Positions 16,101 through 26,249 of a stretch of 64,000 nt of DNA are shown here, piece after piece. Origin of the DNA: Glandiceps talaboti (Eukaryota > Hemichordata > Enteropneusta > Spengelidae). How positions within the stretch are numbered: the stretch's first letter is position 1; every line of letters begins with the position of its first letter. The stretch is from the NCBI RefSeq assembly GCF_964340395.1, contig NC_135562.1, positions 797,501 to 861,500 of the forward strand, in the 5' to 3' direction. Made by a program: the position numbers and the translations under genes. The notes beneath the pieces were generated by a model. That model was not told the origin of the DNA. It searched no databases and saw only the letters and a list, made by a program, of their open reading frames with translations.

Positions 16101-18813
16101 TAGCGTTATTAACTGGGAGTGGTTTAGAGTGGTTCATTGGAGGGTGGCGTAATGGGCGGAGGGTAGCGTTATTAACTGGGAGTGGTTTAGAGTGGTTCAT
16201 TGGAGGATGGGGTAATGGGCGGAGGGTAGCGTTATTAACTGGGAGTGGTTTAGAGTGGTTCATTGGAGGGTGGGGTAATGGGCGGAGGGTAGCGTTATTA
16301 ACTGGGAGTGGTTTAGAGTGGTTCATTGGAGGGTGGGGTAATGGGCGGAGGGTAGCGTTATTAACTGGGAGTGGTTTAGAGTGGTTCATTGGAGGGTGGG
16401 GTAATGGGCGGAGGGTAGTGTTATTAACTGGGAGTGGTTTAGAGTGGTTCATTGGAGGATGGGGTAATGGGCGGAGGGTAGCGTTATTAACTGGGAGTGG
16501 TTTAGAGTGGTTCATTGGAGGGTGGGGTAATGGGCGGAGGGTAGTGTTATTAACTGGGAGTGGTTTAGAGTGGTTCATTGGAGGATGGGGTAATGGGCGG
16601 AGGGTAGCGTTATTAACTGGGAGTGGTTTAGAGTGGTTCATTGGAGGGTGGGGTAATGGGCGGAGGGTAGCGTTATTAACTGGGAGTGGTTTAGAGTGGT
16701 TCATTGGAGGGTGGGGTAATGGGCGGAGGGTAGCGTTATTAACTGGGAGTGGTTTAGAGTGGTTCATTGGAGGGTGGGGTAGTGGGCGGAGGGTAGCGTT
16801 ATTAACTGGGAGTGGTTTAGAGTGGTTCATTGGAGGGTGGCGTAATGGGCGGAGGGTAGCGTTATTAACTGGGAGTGGTTTAGAGTGGTTCATTGGAGGA
16901 TGGGGTAATGGGCGGAGGGTAGCGTTATTAACTGGGAGTGGTTTAGAGTGGTTCATTGGAGGGGGCTTGGGGAAGGTTTACATTTCTAGCGCTTTGTAAA
17001 CCTACATTGCATTACAAGTCTAACTTTCATTTTATTGTTTTTCCTTTTTTTACATTACAAACTGTTTTATCTCTGCATGCTATATATAACTATACACACT
17101 GGTTCTACCGTACAAAGTGAAATTGGGTAATTATTTCCATCTGGTAACCATGGTTACAATAATTGCCAACAATTAAGATGGCAGTAATAATATATCTATC
17201 GTGTGTCTTGTTAATTAAGTCCCGTGTACAATCTATAAATTCTCTTATGTGATTTGACACCACAAAAATTATTGCTTAGTATTGTTGTAATGTAATATAG
17301 ACAGACAGTATTGCAACATGAAAAATATTTAATGCAGTATATCACCTTAGTAACACAAGATTTAAACCTTTGCTGTTACTTTGTTCAAGGAATGCCAACC
17401 CAAATGATCAGTTAAAATCAAGACCAAAAACAAGTGTTTGCTTAAGCAACTTTTTGCAAATGGCATGATTTGAAGTTTTGGTTATTTTACTTAGAATCCA
17501 AAATGGCCGCTGAAAACTTTGTCACGATGCTAATACCTTTTTCAGTTATGACTGGCCTCTGACAATTGTATCACCCTACAATTACTGGTACACATACTAG
17601 TAATATCACTTGTGATTGGCCTCAGGCTCTGAAAAAAATGTAAATTTCATTTGTCTGTCAGCTGTAAATCATCGAGAAACAAAATTTGGTGTGTTCTTAT
17701 CTTGATCAACATGTAAGAAATTATCAAGTCAGTGTGGTTTGTTCAGGAATTTAAATAGATAAATCTACCCTAGTTTGCAAGGTGTTTTTCCAAAGGTTCC
17801 CCAATGAAATTATGGATGAAAATATAAAAGTCTCAGCAAGTTTAACCAAATTGTCTCCTTTTGTTACCAGGGTTCTGAAACTTTAAGAAAAAACACTGCA
17901 AGTACAGCATTGCTAAGATAATTTTTGTGGTAATCTCCAAATAAAGTCATAATATATCATTGTGCACCAGTGAAGTACTAATTGTTTTCCAAACAGCCTT
18001 CCTAATTATGCAAGTTATTTTATAAAAAATGTGTGAGAATTCAAATTAACGGTGTTCTGGTGGTTGTTGAAATATTTCACATTGCGTATAATCAACTTGT
18101 GAAGGACAAATCAGACAGTATGCAAATTCATTTACTGCACTACTTTGGGGTCAAAGGTTAAAGTTGATAATTAATATGATATGATATGTAAAATACATAT
18201 GGGTGTTGTCATGGTTGCCTATGAATATACTATAACCCTAGATATTTTCCAGCATTTTTACAGTCTTCACTGTGTTCATGTACAAGAAAGTTATTTTAGT
18301 TGTTACTTATTTTTGCACTTATCTTTTCCAGTGAAATAAGTGCAAGTAAGTCTTTAGAGAAAATGTCCATGTTTACAGTACATGTAATTCTAAGCCATTC
18401 TGTACAAACTGTTGAATGATTAAAAACAAAAATTAAGTCAAATTGATTCCATATGTTGAATTGTCATAGAATGGTTAGTTTGTGTACTGTTAACCTTACA
18501 AAATGCAGAATTTCTGCGATGAATATTTTAAGTTTTGGCTAATATAGATACGAATCTCTCGTTTTAATGTACCAAACATTCAAGGTACATAAACTATTGG
18601 ATTTATTCACAGGCTTGAATGTTGATTGAAACATATCATAGACCTCTGTTTTGAAATGGAGGTAAACTTTCATTGTAAGGAACCCCTACATTATACACAT
18701 GAAATGAAAGAAGTTGAAATCTTAAAATCTCCTGTCTGTATTTCATACTGAACAACTGTCATAGTACATGTACACCCATATGTAACCTATGTGTTGTCTA
18801 TCTTTGTAATTTA

Positions 18814-18850
<37 letters not shown>

Positions 18851-21800
18851 GAATTAAACCACTATGGAAAGATCTATCATTATTCTACAACCATTGCACA
18901 ACTTATCTAGAAATTGCTTCAATCTAATTTACTAGTAGCAAAGATTTGCTCAAACAGTCACGACTTGAGTGTATTGTATACAGGGAAGTGTGCGCGAAGC
19001 CATCAGTATATATACTACTAATGCAAGCCATGGCCGGCCGAAACCCCTTCCTGAAAATTACCCTAAAAAAGTCATGACTTATAAGTCGTGATGTTTTTAG
19101 GGCAAATCTGAGTGAAGCCTTCTTTGACACTGCTGGTTATTTGGAAGTGCCGAAACAGTTTAAATGGACAGTACGAAAAATATCAGTTTTGATGACAATG
19201 ACACTTTGTATCACATTGGAAGTGCAGCGACAAATCATATGATATATTGTATGTGTGACAACTGGTTTGTAGATTATTAACTTGTAGATTAGTTGGCACC
19301 TTTGAAGAAATTCAGAAGTCTGCCACTGGTAAATTAACTGTCATGGATATGAATGCAAACACGAGATAAGTTCAGCAATGGTTGTCAATAGTTATGAAGT
19401 CCTCAGTGATACTGACAGTTAAATTATAATTTCTGTTTTCTTATAGGTTGCAGAAGAAACTGCTCGGTTACTACCCAAAACTGAAGGTAAATTTAATTTG
19501 AATCATTGAGTTTAGGTAAAGGTTTGAAATAAAAAAGCCAAAGAAACGAGATGTAAGATATATCGAAAAAGTATTAGTAATATGCAAATTAGGGAAGTTA
19601 ATATGCAAAGATTGTGATCAAAGTGATGACATAATGGCATTGCCTACCACTAGAGGACGCTCAGCTAGAAAACAGTAGCAGTTGTGTGTACTTAGTGGGG
19701 AATCATGTGGTAGTCAAGGTGAGAAAGCTGAACCTATGATGTCTTGTGTAGTGTTGTCAAGTCGTAACCTTAGTTAGACAAGGTTAAACACAGAATGCTT
19801 GATTTGTAAAGTCGTAACCTTAGTTAGACAAGGTTAAACACAGAATGTTTGATTTGACTTACAGGCACTGGCATTTGGTGAACATCCAGCCACCAACTTA
19901 CGGAACTACTTTCCATCATTATTAGCAAGAACAACTGTCAGTTGTCCACCATCTTTGAAAACGGAGGTAAGAATATATACATACATTATTGGTAGCTCTA
20001 TGCAAGATCTTCATAGTCCTTTACAAAGTTCTTTGGACTTTGAACAAGAATCATGAAATGCTCATTTGGTAAAATCAAAGTAAAGTACGAGAAAAGTAGA
20101 TTTTCCTGTGCATGAGTAGTGTCACACTTTTTCTACTCCTTTGTCAACTTTTTACAGTCTTGTGTCTTGCTCTATCTGTCTTGTATTGTTGTTGCTATTG
20201 TGAATAAATTAATTTGTTAAAAAGAGCTGTTATGACTTACGTAAGCCTCAGGTGGTAATGTTATTAACATGTTGTTATATTCTTTCTCTTACAGTTATTG
20301 TCTTGTCTGACTTTCTGTTTATCCACTGATCAGCATTGTTTTAGTGAATGGTGCCAAATGTACACCTCTCATATGGAACAGTCTAGCGCCCTCATGAACC
20401 ATCTCTTGTTTACTTGGGAACAGGTGTCAAGAAAGGTAAATTGGCTTTTTGAATTGATGACACTGTACATTGTCACATGATCACCATGTGATTGTCATGT
20501 GCAGAATTGATGACACTGTACATTGTCACATGATCACCATATGATTGTCATGTGCAGAATTGATGACACCTTATAAGTCATAGTCCTACACTGTTCACAT
20601 AAAGTATTCAAAATTGGGAGAACTTTGTCAGAATTTTGCACCCATCAAAATATCAGGTCACAATTTGTGAAAAGTATAATATGATAATCACAATAGTAAA
20701 TTTGTCCAGTTTGTCACATACTTGAAAGGATCAGTTTCTTGCTTTACAGCTGTTTTCATTGGAAGCATCACACAAAGATGACAATAATTGAAAAAAAATT
20801 AGGTTAAACTTTTCAGTTAAGGAATTGAATGCAGTATATAAAGCAGTCAACAAATGGATCCAATAATTTTGTAAGCCTGTCTACATGTTGCTATGGAAAT
20901 TAAGCTTGTCTACATGTTGCTATGGAAATTAAGCTTGTCTACATGTTGCTATGGAAATTAAGCTTGTCTACATGTTGCTATGGAAATTAAGCCTGTCTAC
21001 ATGTTGCTATGAAAATTAAGTGTGTCTACATGTTGCTATGGAAATTAAGCCTGTCTACATGTTGCTATGGAAATTAAGCCTGTCTACATGTCGCTATGGA
21101 AATTAAGCCTGTCTACATGTTGCTATGGAAATCGTAGGAATTGGCTGTGATTGCCATTGATTTTGAATGAAAACATTTTCTCTAATACTGTACAGTATTA
21201 AACCATTGATAGCCTTAGGACTTTCTAACCAACTAACTTCTCATTTCCTTTATTTATGCAGATTTCATCAAAGCCTCTTCGTGAAACTATTAGAGCATTC
21301 AGTGTGACTAACGAGGAATTATCAGCCAAGTCAGCAAATAATGAACATTTAAATGGATGTCGGGTAGCATGTAAAGTAAGTATATTAATTAATGTGAAGT
21401 TGATTTGTGTATTCAAGAAACTTTTACATGTATTTGGATAAGAAACTTTCACATGTATTTGGATAAGAAACTTTTACATGTATTTGGATAAGAAACTTTT
21501 ACATGTATTTGGATAAGAAACTTTTACTCAGTAAACTTACGTCACATATGGCAATATAAAAACTTTGTTTAGGTCTGACCAAAAACTTTTTATCAGTTTT
21601 GTAGATCAAATGAAATACAAGCAAAGGTTATAAAACAATATGTGGTTCAATTTAGTAAATAGCATTTAGTTTTTTTATCTGTCCTTGTTTACAGTCCTGG
21701 TTATATAGTCCCCAGCAGTTAAACTTCACAAGATGTATGAATAATTCACTTCTCTATTTCTCTCATTGCTGCAAATAGTCGTAGGATTTTCCACACAAAA

Positions 21801-23284
21801 AAAAAACTCAGTTTATCTTAAATTATATGTTTGTTTATCTCCAGGAACTCATGACAAAGATGACGGGAACCAAATTTCCATGGAAAAGTCTTATTTTGTT
21901 ACTGATGACGGGAGTAGTTGCTGTGGTTACCATTGACATGTATAGTCACCATGGATACAAGGGTTCTAAAACATCAGTATTTTTAGAAAACAGTGGAATA
22001 GCATCGGCCTCAAATCAAGCATGGAATAAAATTACAGTGTATTCTGCCAAAGCTAATCAGTATGTATATATATATATATACTTTCATCTTTGTCTGAAAG
22101 TTTTTAAAACTTTTAAAATTTTAAAATATGTCACAAAATTTCCTCCAAAATATTGACAGATTGATACAAGTGTTTTGTCATTGTTTTTTATTCACAATAA
22201 TAATAATTTATTGTTGTGTGCATTGCTAGGAATAAATGGACATATTTCAAACTAAATATCTAATATTCACTATTTGCTGCACAATGGATGATGTGACTGC
22301 AGTGTAAATGTGCACAAGATAGTTTGAAGTGCATATTTCCAGAGCTATGCTAAAGTCTGTATTATGTATTTATGTGTTTTGTCTAGGTGGGCCAAAGAAA
22401 ACGTTCCTTACTATTATGCTAAAGCGTGTGAGTTCTGTGAGCCATACATTCAGTTATTATGGGAAAAACTTTATCAACTTGGAGCCTACATAGTTGAGGT
22501 GACTGAACCCCAGAGGAATTGGTTGAACAAGAAAGTACCTATCTTTTTGGAATGGGTAAGACTAATACAATTATTTTGTTACTGGAATCTGTGTAAGAAG
22601 GGTAACAATGTTATTTTTCCATCGGTATTTCCATCGGTAACTGTGGCAATTAGGTGTTGTAGGTAGGAAGACATCTATTGTAACACTGAGGCATCCTGGG
22701 ACAAGTGGTGAAATTGATTTGGATCAGTAAAATATATTATAATTATATTTCCCTTGTAGGTGCAAGATCAGTTACCAATGGTAACCGGTACGATACAACA
22801 TTATGTACTTCTTGGCTGGTCTGTCATACATCATTATAGCATGGTGATATGGAATGGGATATCACCTTACCTCTTAGCCACTGGTACGTGGCTTCAAGAA
22901 AATATCTTTACGTAAGTAGTAACAAAATTGTGGAGCAGATAAGTGACTTTATCGTTCACTTTGTCATACAAGCATGGAACTTGGTATGCGCACTCCATTA
23001 AGTGTACTGATTATGAAAATAATGCTACCCACTTCAAAATTCAATATGGTCGCATTTTACAAGATGGCCGCCAATTGGTAATACCTTGAATGACAAGAGT
23101 TTTCAGTTTTGTATCTTCTATAGGCAGTAGTATATCTAGGTTTGAATGCTGTAGGCTGATGATTATTAATGGCTGTCTGTCTGTATGTCTTTATGTGTAC
23201 TTCTGACTACGCTGTACCAATCTCATTCTTGAAGGGATTTTAGCTGCTGTAAGAAAAATGTAAAGATGCAGTGTGTGTGTGTGT

Positions 23285-23357
<73 letters not shown>

Positions 23358-23659
23358 TTAATTAATGTATATAATTTAAATGTCTCAATAAAACAAAGAT
23401 CCAATAAAGGCCAATGTTTTTGTATTGCATTACATCAATTACATCAATGCCATTATTTAGACTTTCACAATTCACAACTTTCATACACTGTTATCAAGGC
23501 AGTACTAAATTTCATGTTTATTTTCATTTCAGGGGAAAACTCTCCCAGGAATCTATAACGGATGGGTTACATAACACATGGAGCCTTGTACAAAACTACA
23601 CAGTAGCTTTTACTCATTGGTGTTCAGATGCATTAACAACTGCAAGGGCTGCCAAGTAA
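4146..23659 (+). CDS. TMEM214: TMEM214, ER transmembrane protein (complete, 16 exons)
   Basis: Exons 4146-4260, 5490-5767, 6115-6199, 7120-7251, 7771-7853, 8286-8391, 9030-9111, 15050-15151, 19447-19486, 19865-19966, 20295-20435, 21262-21375, 21845-22059, 22387-22555, 22760-22911 and 23533-23659 join in phase to 680 codons plus TAA, close to the 689 residues of human TMEM214. Recognisable family blocks are MATSGRWETV at the start, TLQATSTIFE, YNSLDDALKVLDL, DYPYS, GYRIYLQC, HIMWALGQAG, GPNEFFPIMDF, YFPSLLART and ETIRAF. A Lys/Gln-rich basic tract lies near residues 77-99. Two hydrophobic segments, about 474-491 and 602-630, fit the family's two C-terminal membrane spans. Mammalian TMEM214 is an ER protein reported to recruit procaspase-4 during ER-stress apoptosis; that role here is inference. 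The exon 3 donor and exon 8 acceptor are tandemly duplicated. The start is chosen by alignment with the conserved N terminus. Confidence 0.95.
5200..5230. repeat. Poly-C/poly-A run
   Basis: About 16 C residues are followed directly by nine A residues in TMEM214 intron 1. I see nothing else distinctive in this 1.2-kb AT-rich intron. Confidence 0.9.
6164..6475. repeat. 57-bp minisatellite spanning TMEM214 exon 3 donor
   Basis: About 5.4 copies of a 57-bp unit. Each full copy contains the last 13 codons or so of exon 3 (through DPVFSDQPL) and a perfect GTAAGT donor. Donor-type junctions lie at 6199, 6256, 6313, 6370 and 6427, exactly 57 bp apart. Only the first keeps the TMEM214 frame into exon 4; reading past it gives GKYT and then TGA. 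Copies are nearly identical, indicating recent expansion. Confidence 0.95.
6606..6845. mobile_element. Possible short hAT-like MITE with internal duplication
   Basis: The segment is bounded by TAGTGTTTTTGCTAA at 6603-6617 and its near-perfect reverse complement, ending in GCAAAAACACTG near 6842. Inside, a block of about 75 bp containing AAAATGACATGGGAACCCC is present twice (near 6703 and 6780), and each copy ends in AGCAAAAACACTG. CAGTG-type termini are common in hAT elements. I could not find a clean target-site duplication, so this is tentative. Confidence 0.35.
7256..7550. repeat. (GGTGT)n-type degenerate minisatellite
   Basis: G/T-rich pentamer and tetramer repeats with a longer period marked by TACAGTG and GCGTGGTAGTG start four bases after the GTAAG donor of TMEM214 exon 4. 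The His/Thr reading frames on the opposite strand are artefacts of the repeat. Confidence 0.92.
8390..8475. repeat. About 44-bp duplication at TMEM214 exon 6 donor
   Basis: GGTATGGCAATAATTCC at the exon 6 donor recurs as GGTATTGCAATAGTTCC about 42 bp downstream, followed in both by CTTTATCAGCTAC. The duplicated segment begins at the exon-intron boundary but carries almost no exon sequence. Confidence 0.75.
9378..14361. repeat. 5-kb satellite-like array of 80-bp units in TMEM214 intron 7
   Basis: About 63 head-to-tail units, nearly all exactly 80 bp. Four or five copies at the left end lack a 14-bp segment (AGTATACAGGTAGT type). Identity between units is very high. Variant positions recur: AAAG, ATGG or AATG before TATATC; CCTTG or CTTTG; AATAC or AACAC; and rare CCCAAG. 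The order of variants repeats at 720 bp (nine units), for example around 11161-11400 and 11881-12120, so there is a higher-order structure. The unit includes GTATATCTAGTATAC, a near-palindrome. It lies wholly inside the intron between exons 9030-9111 and 15050-15151 and would be transcribed with TMEM214. Confidence 0.97.
14362..14685. other. Unique intronic sequence, TMEM214 intron 7
   Basis: This is single-copy AT-rich sequence between the 80-bp array and the exon 8 acceptor duplications. A 94-codon open frame on the minus strand has no recognisable family features, and I see no gene in it. Confidence 0.5.
14688..15120. repeat. About 100-bp minisatellite spanning TMEM214 exon 8 acceptor
   Basis: Three intact copies of a segment of about 100 bp each carry the polypyrimidine tract, TTTGCAG and the 5' part of exon 8. 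Acceptors lie at 14848, 14947 and 15049. Two shorter copies upstream (14690-14820) retain only the middle exon part preceded by CTTCACAG. Only the last copy runs on into TTTACTCCC and the exon 8 donor at 15151. Splicing at the upstream acceptors reads GYKVMGPNEF, then about ten codons, then TGA. Confidence 0.93.
15440..16965. repeat. 63-bp G-rich minisatellite, G-quadruplex array, TMEM214 intron 8
   Basis: About 24 copies of a 63-bp unit containing GGGTGGGGTAATGGGCGGA followed by GGG. This fits the G3+N1-7 quadruplex pattern in most copies, on the plus strand, which is also the sense strand of TMEM214. A few copies have GGTGGCG or GGATGGGG variants. Because 63 is divisible by three, long open frames run through it on both strands (for example 15694-16956 minus); these are not genes. 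Confidence 0.97.
16990..19440. other. TMEM214 intron 8, remaining unique part
   Basis: About 2.4 kb of AT-rich single-copy intron. It holds a (GTT)n run at 18820-18851 and a GC-richer island at 18955-19095 bounded by a 9-bp inverted repeat. I see no coding signal. Confidence 0.6.
18958..19091. mobile_element. Possible small inverted-repeat element
   Basis: TCACGACTT at 18958-18966 is matched by AAGTCGTGA at 19083-19091. The right part contains a perfect 12-bp palindrome GACTTATAAGTC and the interior is unusually GC-rich (GGCCGGCC). It could be a degenerate foldback element; no target duplication is seen. Confidence 0.25.
19752..19856. repeat. Two-copy direct repeat in TMEM214 intron 9
   Basis: A block of about 48 bp (GTCGTAACCTTAGTTAGACA and following) occurs twice head to tail and ends 8 bp before the exon 10 acceptor. 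Confidence 0.85.
20449..20570. repeat. About 53-bp direct repeat in TMEM214 intron 11
   Basis: GAATTGATGACACTGTACAT and the following bases occur twice plus a partial third copy, beginning 14 bp after the exon 11 donor. The unit contains inverted GTCACATGATCA/TGATTGTCATGTG elements. Confidence 0.85.
20873..21132. repeat. 29-bp minisatellite in TMEM214 intron 11
   Basis: About nine near-identical copies of CTACATGTTGCTATGGAAAT plus nine bases, ending about 130 bp before the exon 12 acceptor. Confidence 0.95.
21412..21527. repeat. 25-bp minisatellite in TMEM214 intron 12
   Basis: About 4.5 copies of GAAACTTTTACATGTATTTG plus GATAA, starting about 36 bp after the exon 12 donor. Confidence 0.93.
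23268..23355. repeat. (GT)n microsatellite, TMEM214 intron 15
   Basis: About 43 GT units with one interruption. Confidence 0.97.
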
Positions 23660-23854
23660 AAGAAAAACAAAACAAATATTTGATAGAAAAAAGAACCAAA
23701 TTATTAATATATTTATGAAGTCTGAAATTTAAAAAAAATAGGAGTATAGCAACACTTTTTCCTTCATTCTTCTATTTTCGCTTTTCTTGCATTTCTGTCA
23801 CTTTTAACAACTTTATTGTCATGTTCAATTTACTATCTGTAAACTTGTGTTCTA

Positions 23855-24190
23855 GCTCAGTTAGGCATTAGTCATAGTAGTCTGACATTGTGCATTTACT
23901 AGTGTATAGCTTAGTTAGGCAGGGTCTGCACATTATGGACATTACTGACTTAGGAGTTTAGTTAGGCATTTTCTGTACCATGTACACCATGGAGGTGCAG
24001 TTAGGCCTGTACTGCATGCACTTGAGCTTAGTTAGGTGAAGTGTGTACGCTGTGAAGGCAGAGTTAGGAATGTGCTGCATACATGTGACCTGCAACATGT
24101 GTTGTGTGACCATGTACACTATGGAGGCTGAGTTAGGCATGTACTGCATTCATAAATTACATGCACACAGCTTAGTTAGGCAGAAGTACG
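23855..24190. repeat. Degenerate TAGTTAGGC-containing repeat, TMEM214 3' region
   Basis: At least eight copies of a degenerate 40- to 70-bp unit are marked by (A/C)AGTTAGGC or GAGTTAGG, often followed by CTGCA and CATGTACAC. It lies about 200 bp after the TMEM214 stop, so it may be in the 3' UTR. Confidence 0.65.
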
Positions 24191-24824
24191 AACACTAGGC
24201 TTGTTTAGTAAAGCACAGTGATAGGTGAAACTTATTTTATAAATCAGCTGCTGTTACTATTAATAGATTATTAGATATACATAATTTAATATGCAGATGA
24301 TGTAAGAATTATTGACAACTGTTTCCACAATATTCAGGTTATGAGAAAGACAAAAGATTTCTTGGTTTGGTCACTTGGAGCACTGTTCGCCAGTTGCTTT
24401 GGCGCCAAAAGTGATGGGGGTCAGAATACTTGAGTATTGTAGCATAAGGAGTGCAGACAAGAAGTTGTGAGCAATTTTCCCTGTTGACTCTGATGTACTA
24501 TTTTATTAGTGACTACCAGTAATCAAAATATACCTAACAATTACTGCAATGCTTCTTTAAGATCAAATGGAGTTCTTTCACACATATTTCATTTACTGCT
24601 ACATGTTAGCTCTAACTTTGCCAAATCTGGGGCATCTTCTTGTAATACTTTCCTGCAAAATGGCTGGAACTTTGTTAACCAGCATATGACACAAGTACCT
24701 TGCTGGTTATTTTCACCAAGGGTACCTTTGCCAAGTTGCATGCTTTCTATTGTTATAAAATATTCAGTAAATTTGTGACTTTTCAATCAACTTGTCACAT
24801 GACAAAAAGTGTAACTGTCATTAA

Positions 24825-24830
24825 AATAAA
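24825..24830 (+). terminator. Candidate TMEM214 poly(A) signal
   Basis: AATAAA lies about 1.17 kb after the TMEM214 stop, in an A-rich stretch followed by a GT-rich region (TTGTGTGACTTG). Other weaker AT-rich hexamers exist nearer the stop, so the assignment is tentative. Confidence 0.35.
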
Positions 24831-24839
24831 ATAAGTGTA

Positions 24840-26185
24840 ACATTTAATTGTGTGACTTGTATCTGTCAAGGTTTACATGCCAAGTCTTTGTGTACCTTCT
24901 ATAATGTAATAGCTTTGTGTGTGTATCTGTACAAATGTATGAATATGTGTGTATGTATGTGTGTGTGTGTCTGACACATCTAGAAATCTACATCACTTCT
25001 AATGACATATCCTAGGTGTAAAACTAGAACTGATTAGGTTGTAGTAAATATGCTATGAATGTTGATGACTCATTTGCATAATTTATGATTTTCAATGCCT
25101 TCCAATTTCACATCATATCCTACATGTGTGTGTGCTATAAAGCTTGATATATCTGTTATATTAATGAGTTATTTGCATAATTTAGGCAATATCTTAAGAA
25201 TGCCAATTTCAAATTTATATGGCTCCTACATTACTGAAAACAAAGCGTGTCCTATATAGCTAGTCAGTTGATATGATATAATGTCTGAGGGTACTAGACA
25301 CATTGTAGGCTACAAGCATAGACCCTCCAACAACGTTGGTGGATGGTCTATACTACAACTGAGTGTAACTTTCAAATTCCAATCACAGTGATTTATTATC
25401 CCCTTGTATCATATGACAATGGAAACTGGTAAAATATTCAGAGATTTTCATACAATATTGGTGGGAAAACCCCAATAATGGGGTGGGTGGGGGTTTAATC
25501 TGATAAAACTTTCATAGATTTACATACCTTGGTATTGGAGGTATACTGTAGACACATACCAACCATACAATTGGAGGCATTCTGTAGAAATCATTTTATG
25601 GGACAGTAGATAAAAAGTTTGTTTTTTTCCATTTTTAATTTTATTCATGATTGGAGTACCTTATGTACATGGGATTGTCAAAAGACAAATATTTTGTACC
25701 AAGGACTTGAATATCTTGTACCGAGGACTTGGATATCTTGTTATTTTGCAGTATTATAATAACTCACAATGTGAATTTATAAAACTGCAAAATGGGGTAG
25801 ACTTAACATTGTTGATAAGTCTGTCCTATCAAAACATTCCTAGAGTGTGTTAAGTCCACAACCAACATAGAAAACTAAGTGTGATATCTAATTATTTGTG
25901 TTCACATTGTATTGTTGTTTTTCTATGTTAAAGTTAAACTGTGGTGTTAGCAATTACTAATGTACAATAAACCATAGTGGGTGGAGGGTCTATGAATAAA
26001 CTTGTTAATTTCCAACATAAACAGTTTAGAACACTGTATCTGATGATTTCATTCTTTCACCAAGGACTAGTGAAAGGATGAAAGTAGTTGTGTTGGAAAT
26101 TGAAAAAGGTTTAAACAAAGTTAGTAATGGTTTAGTTGTTGTCTTTGAATTTTTGACTCAGTACCAACAAAGTTGTTATCAACCA
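24840..26185. other. Intergenic spacer between TMEM214 and TATDN1 (tail-to-tail)
   Basis: AT-rich sequence without a recognisable gene. It contains short GT-rich stretches around 24930-24970 and a candidate inverted-repeat element at 25316-25996. The 68-codon frame at 25647-25853 has no family features. Confidence 0.5.
25316..25996. mobile_element. Candidate MITE with CATAGACCCTCCA termini
   Basis: CATAGACCCTCCA at the left end reappears in reverse complement (TGGAGGGTCTATG) at about 25980-25994. The left end is itself a hairpin (ATAGACCCTCCAACAACG against CGTTGGTGGATGGTCTAT). The same terminal words bound the element at 42813-43091, so this is a dispersed family. No target duplication is resolved. 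Confidence 0.4.
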
Positions 26186-26188
26186 TGA

Positions 26189-26194
26189 TTTATT
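26189..26194 (-). terminator. Candidate TATDN1 poly(A) signal
   Basis: AATAAA on the minus strand, 56 nt past the TATDN1 stop codon at 26250. Confidence 0.5.
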
Positions 26195-26249
26195 TCTTAA
26201 ACCTCCTTTGTTTACCCATTTTCTTGATTTCTTTTCATTGTAATTACTC

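Noticed and set aside
15694-16956. 420-codon minus-strand and 403-codon plus-strand open frames with 21-residue repeats
   Set aside because: The 63-bp repeat has no stop in these frames and its length is divisible by three, so both strands stay open. It lies in a TMEM214 intron and has no splice or start context.
18958-19091. Foldback transposon in TMEM214 intron 8 as a firm call
   Set aside because: Only a 9-bp inverted repeat and a 12-bp palindrome are visible, with no target duplication or second copy; listed at low confidence only.
23855-24190. Telomere-like TTAGGC words
   Set aside because: TTAGGC occurs singly within longer degenerate units, never in tandem, so it is not an interstitial telomere.
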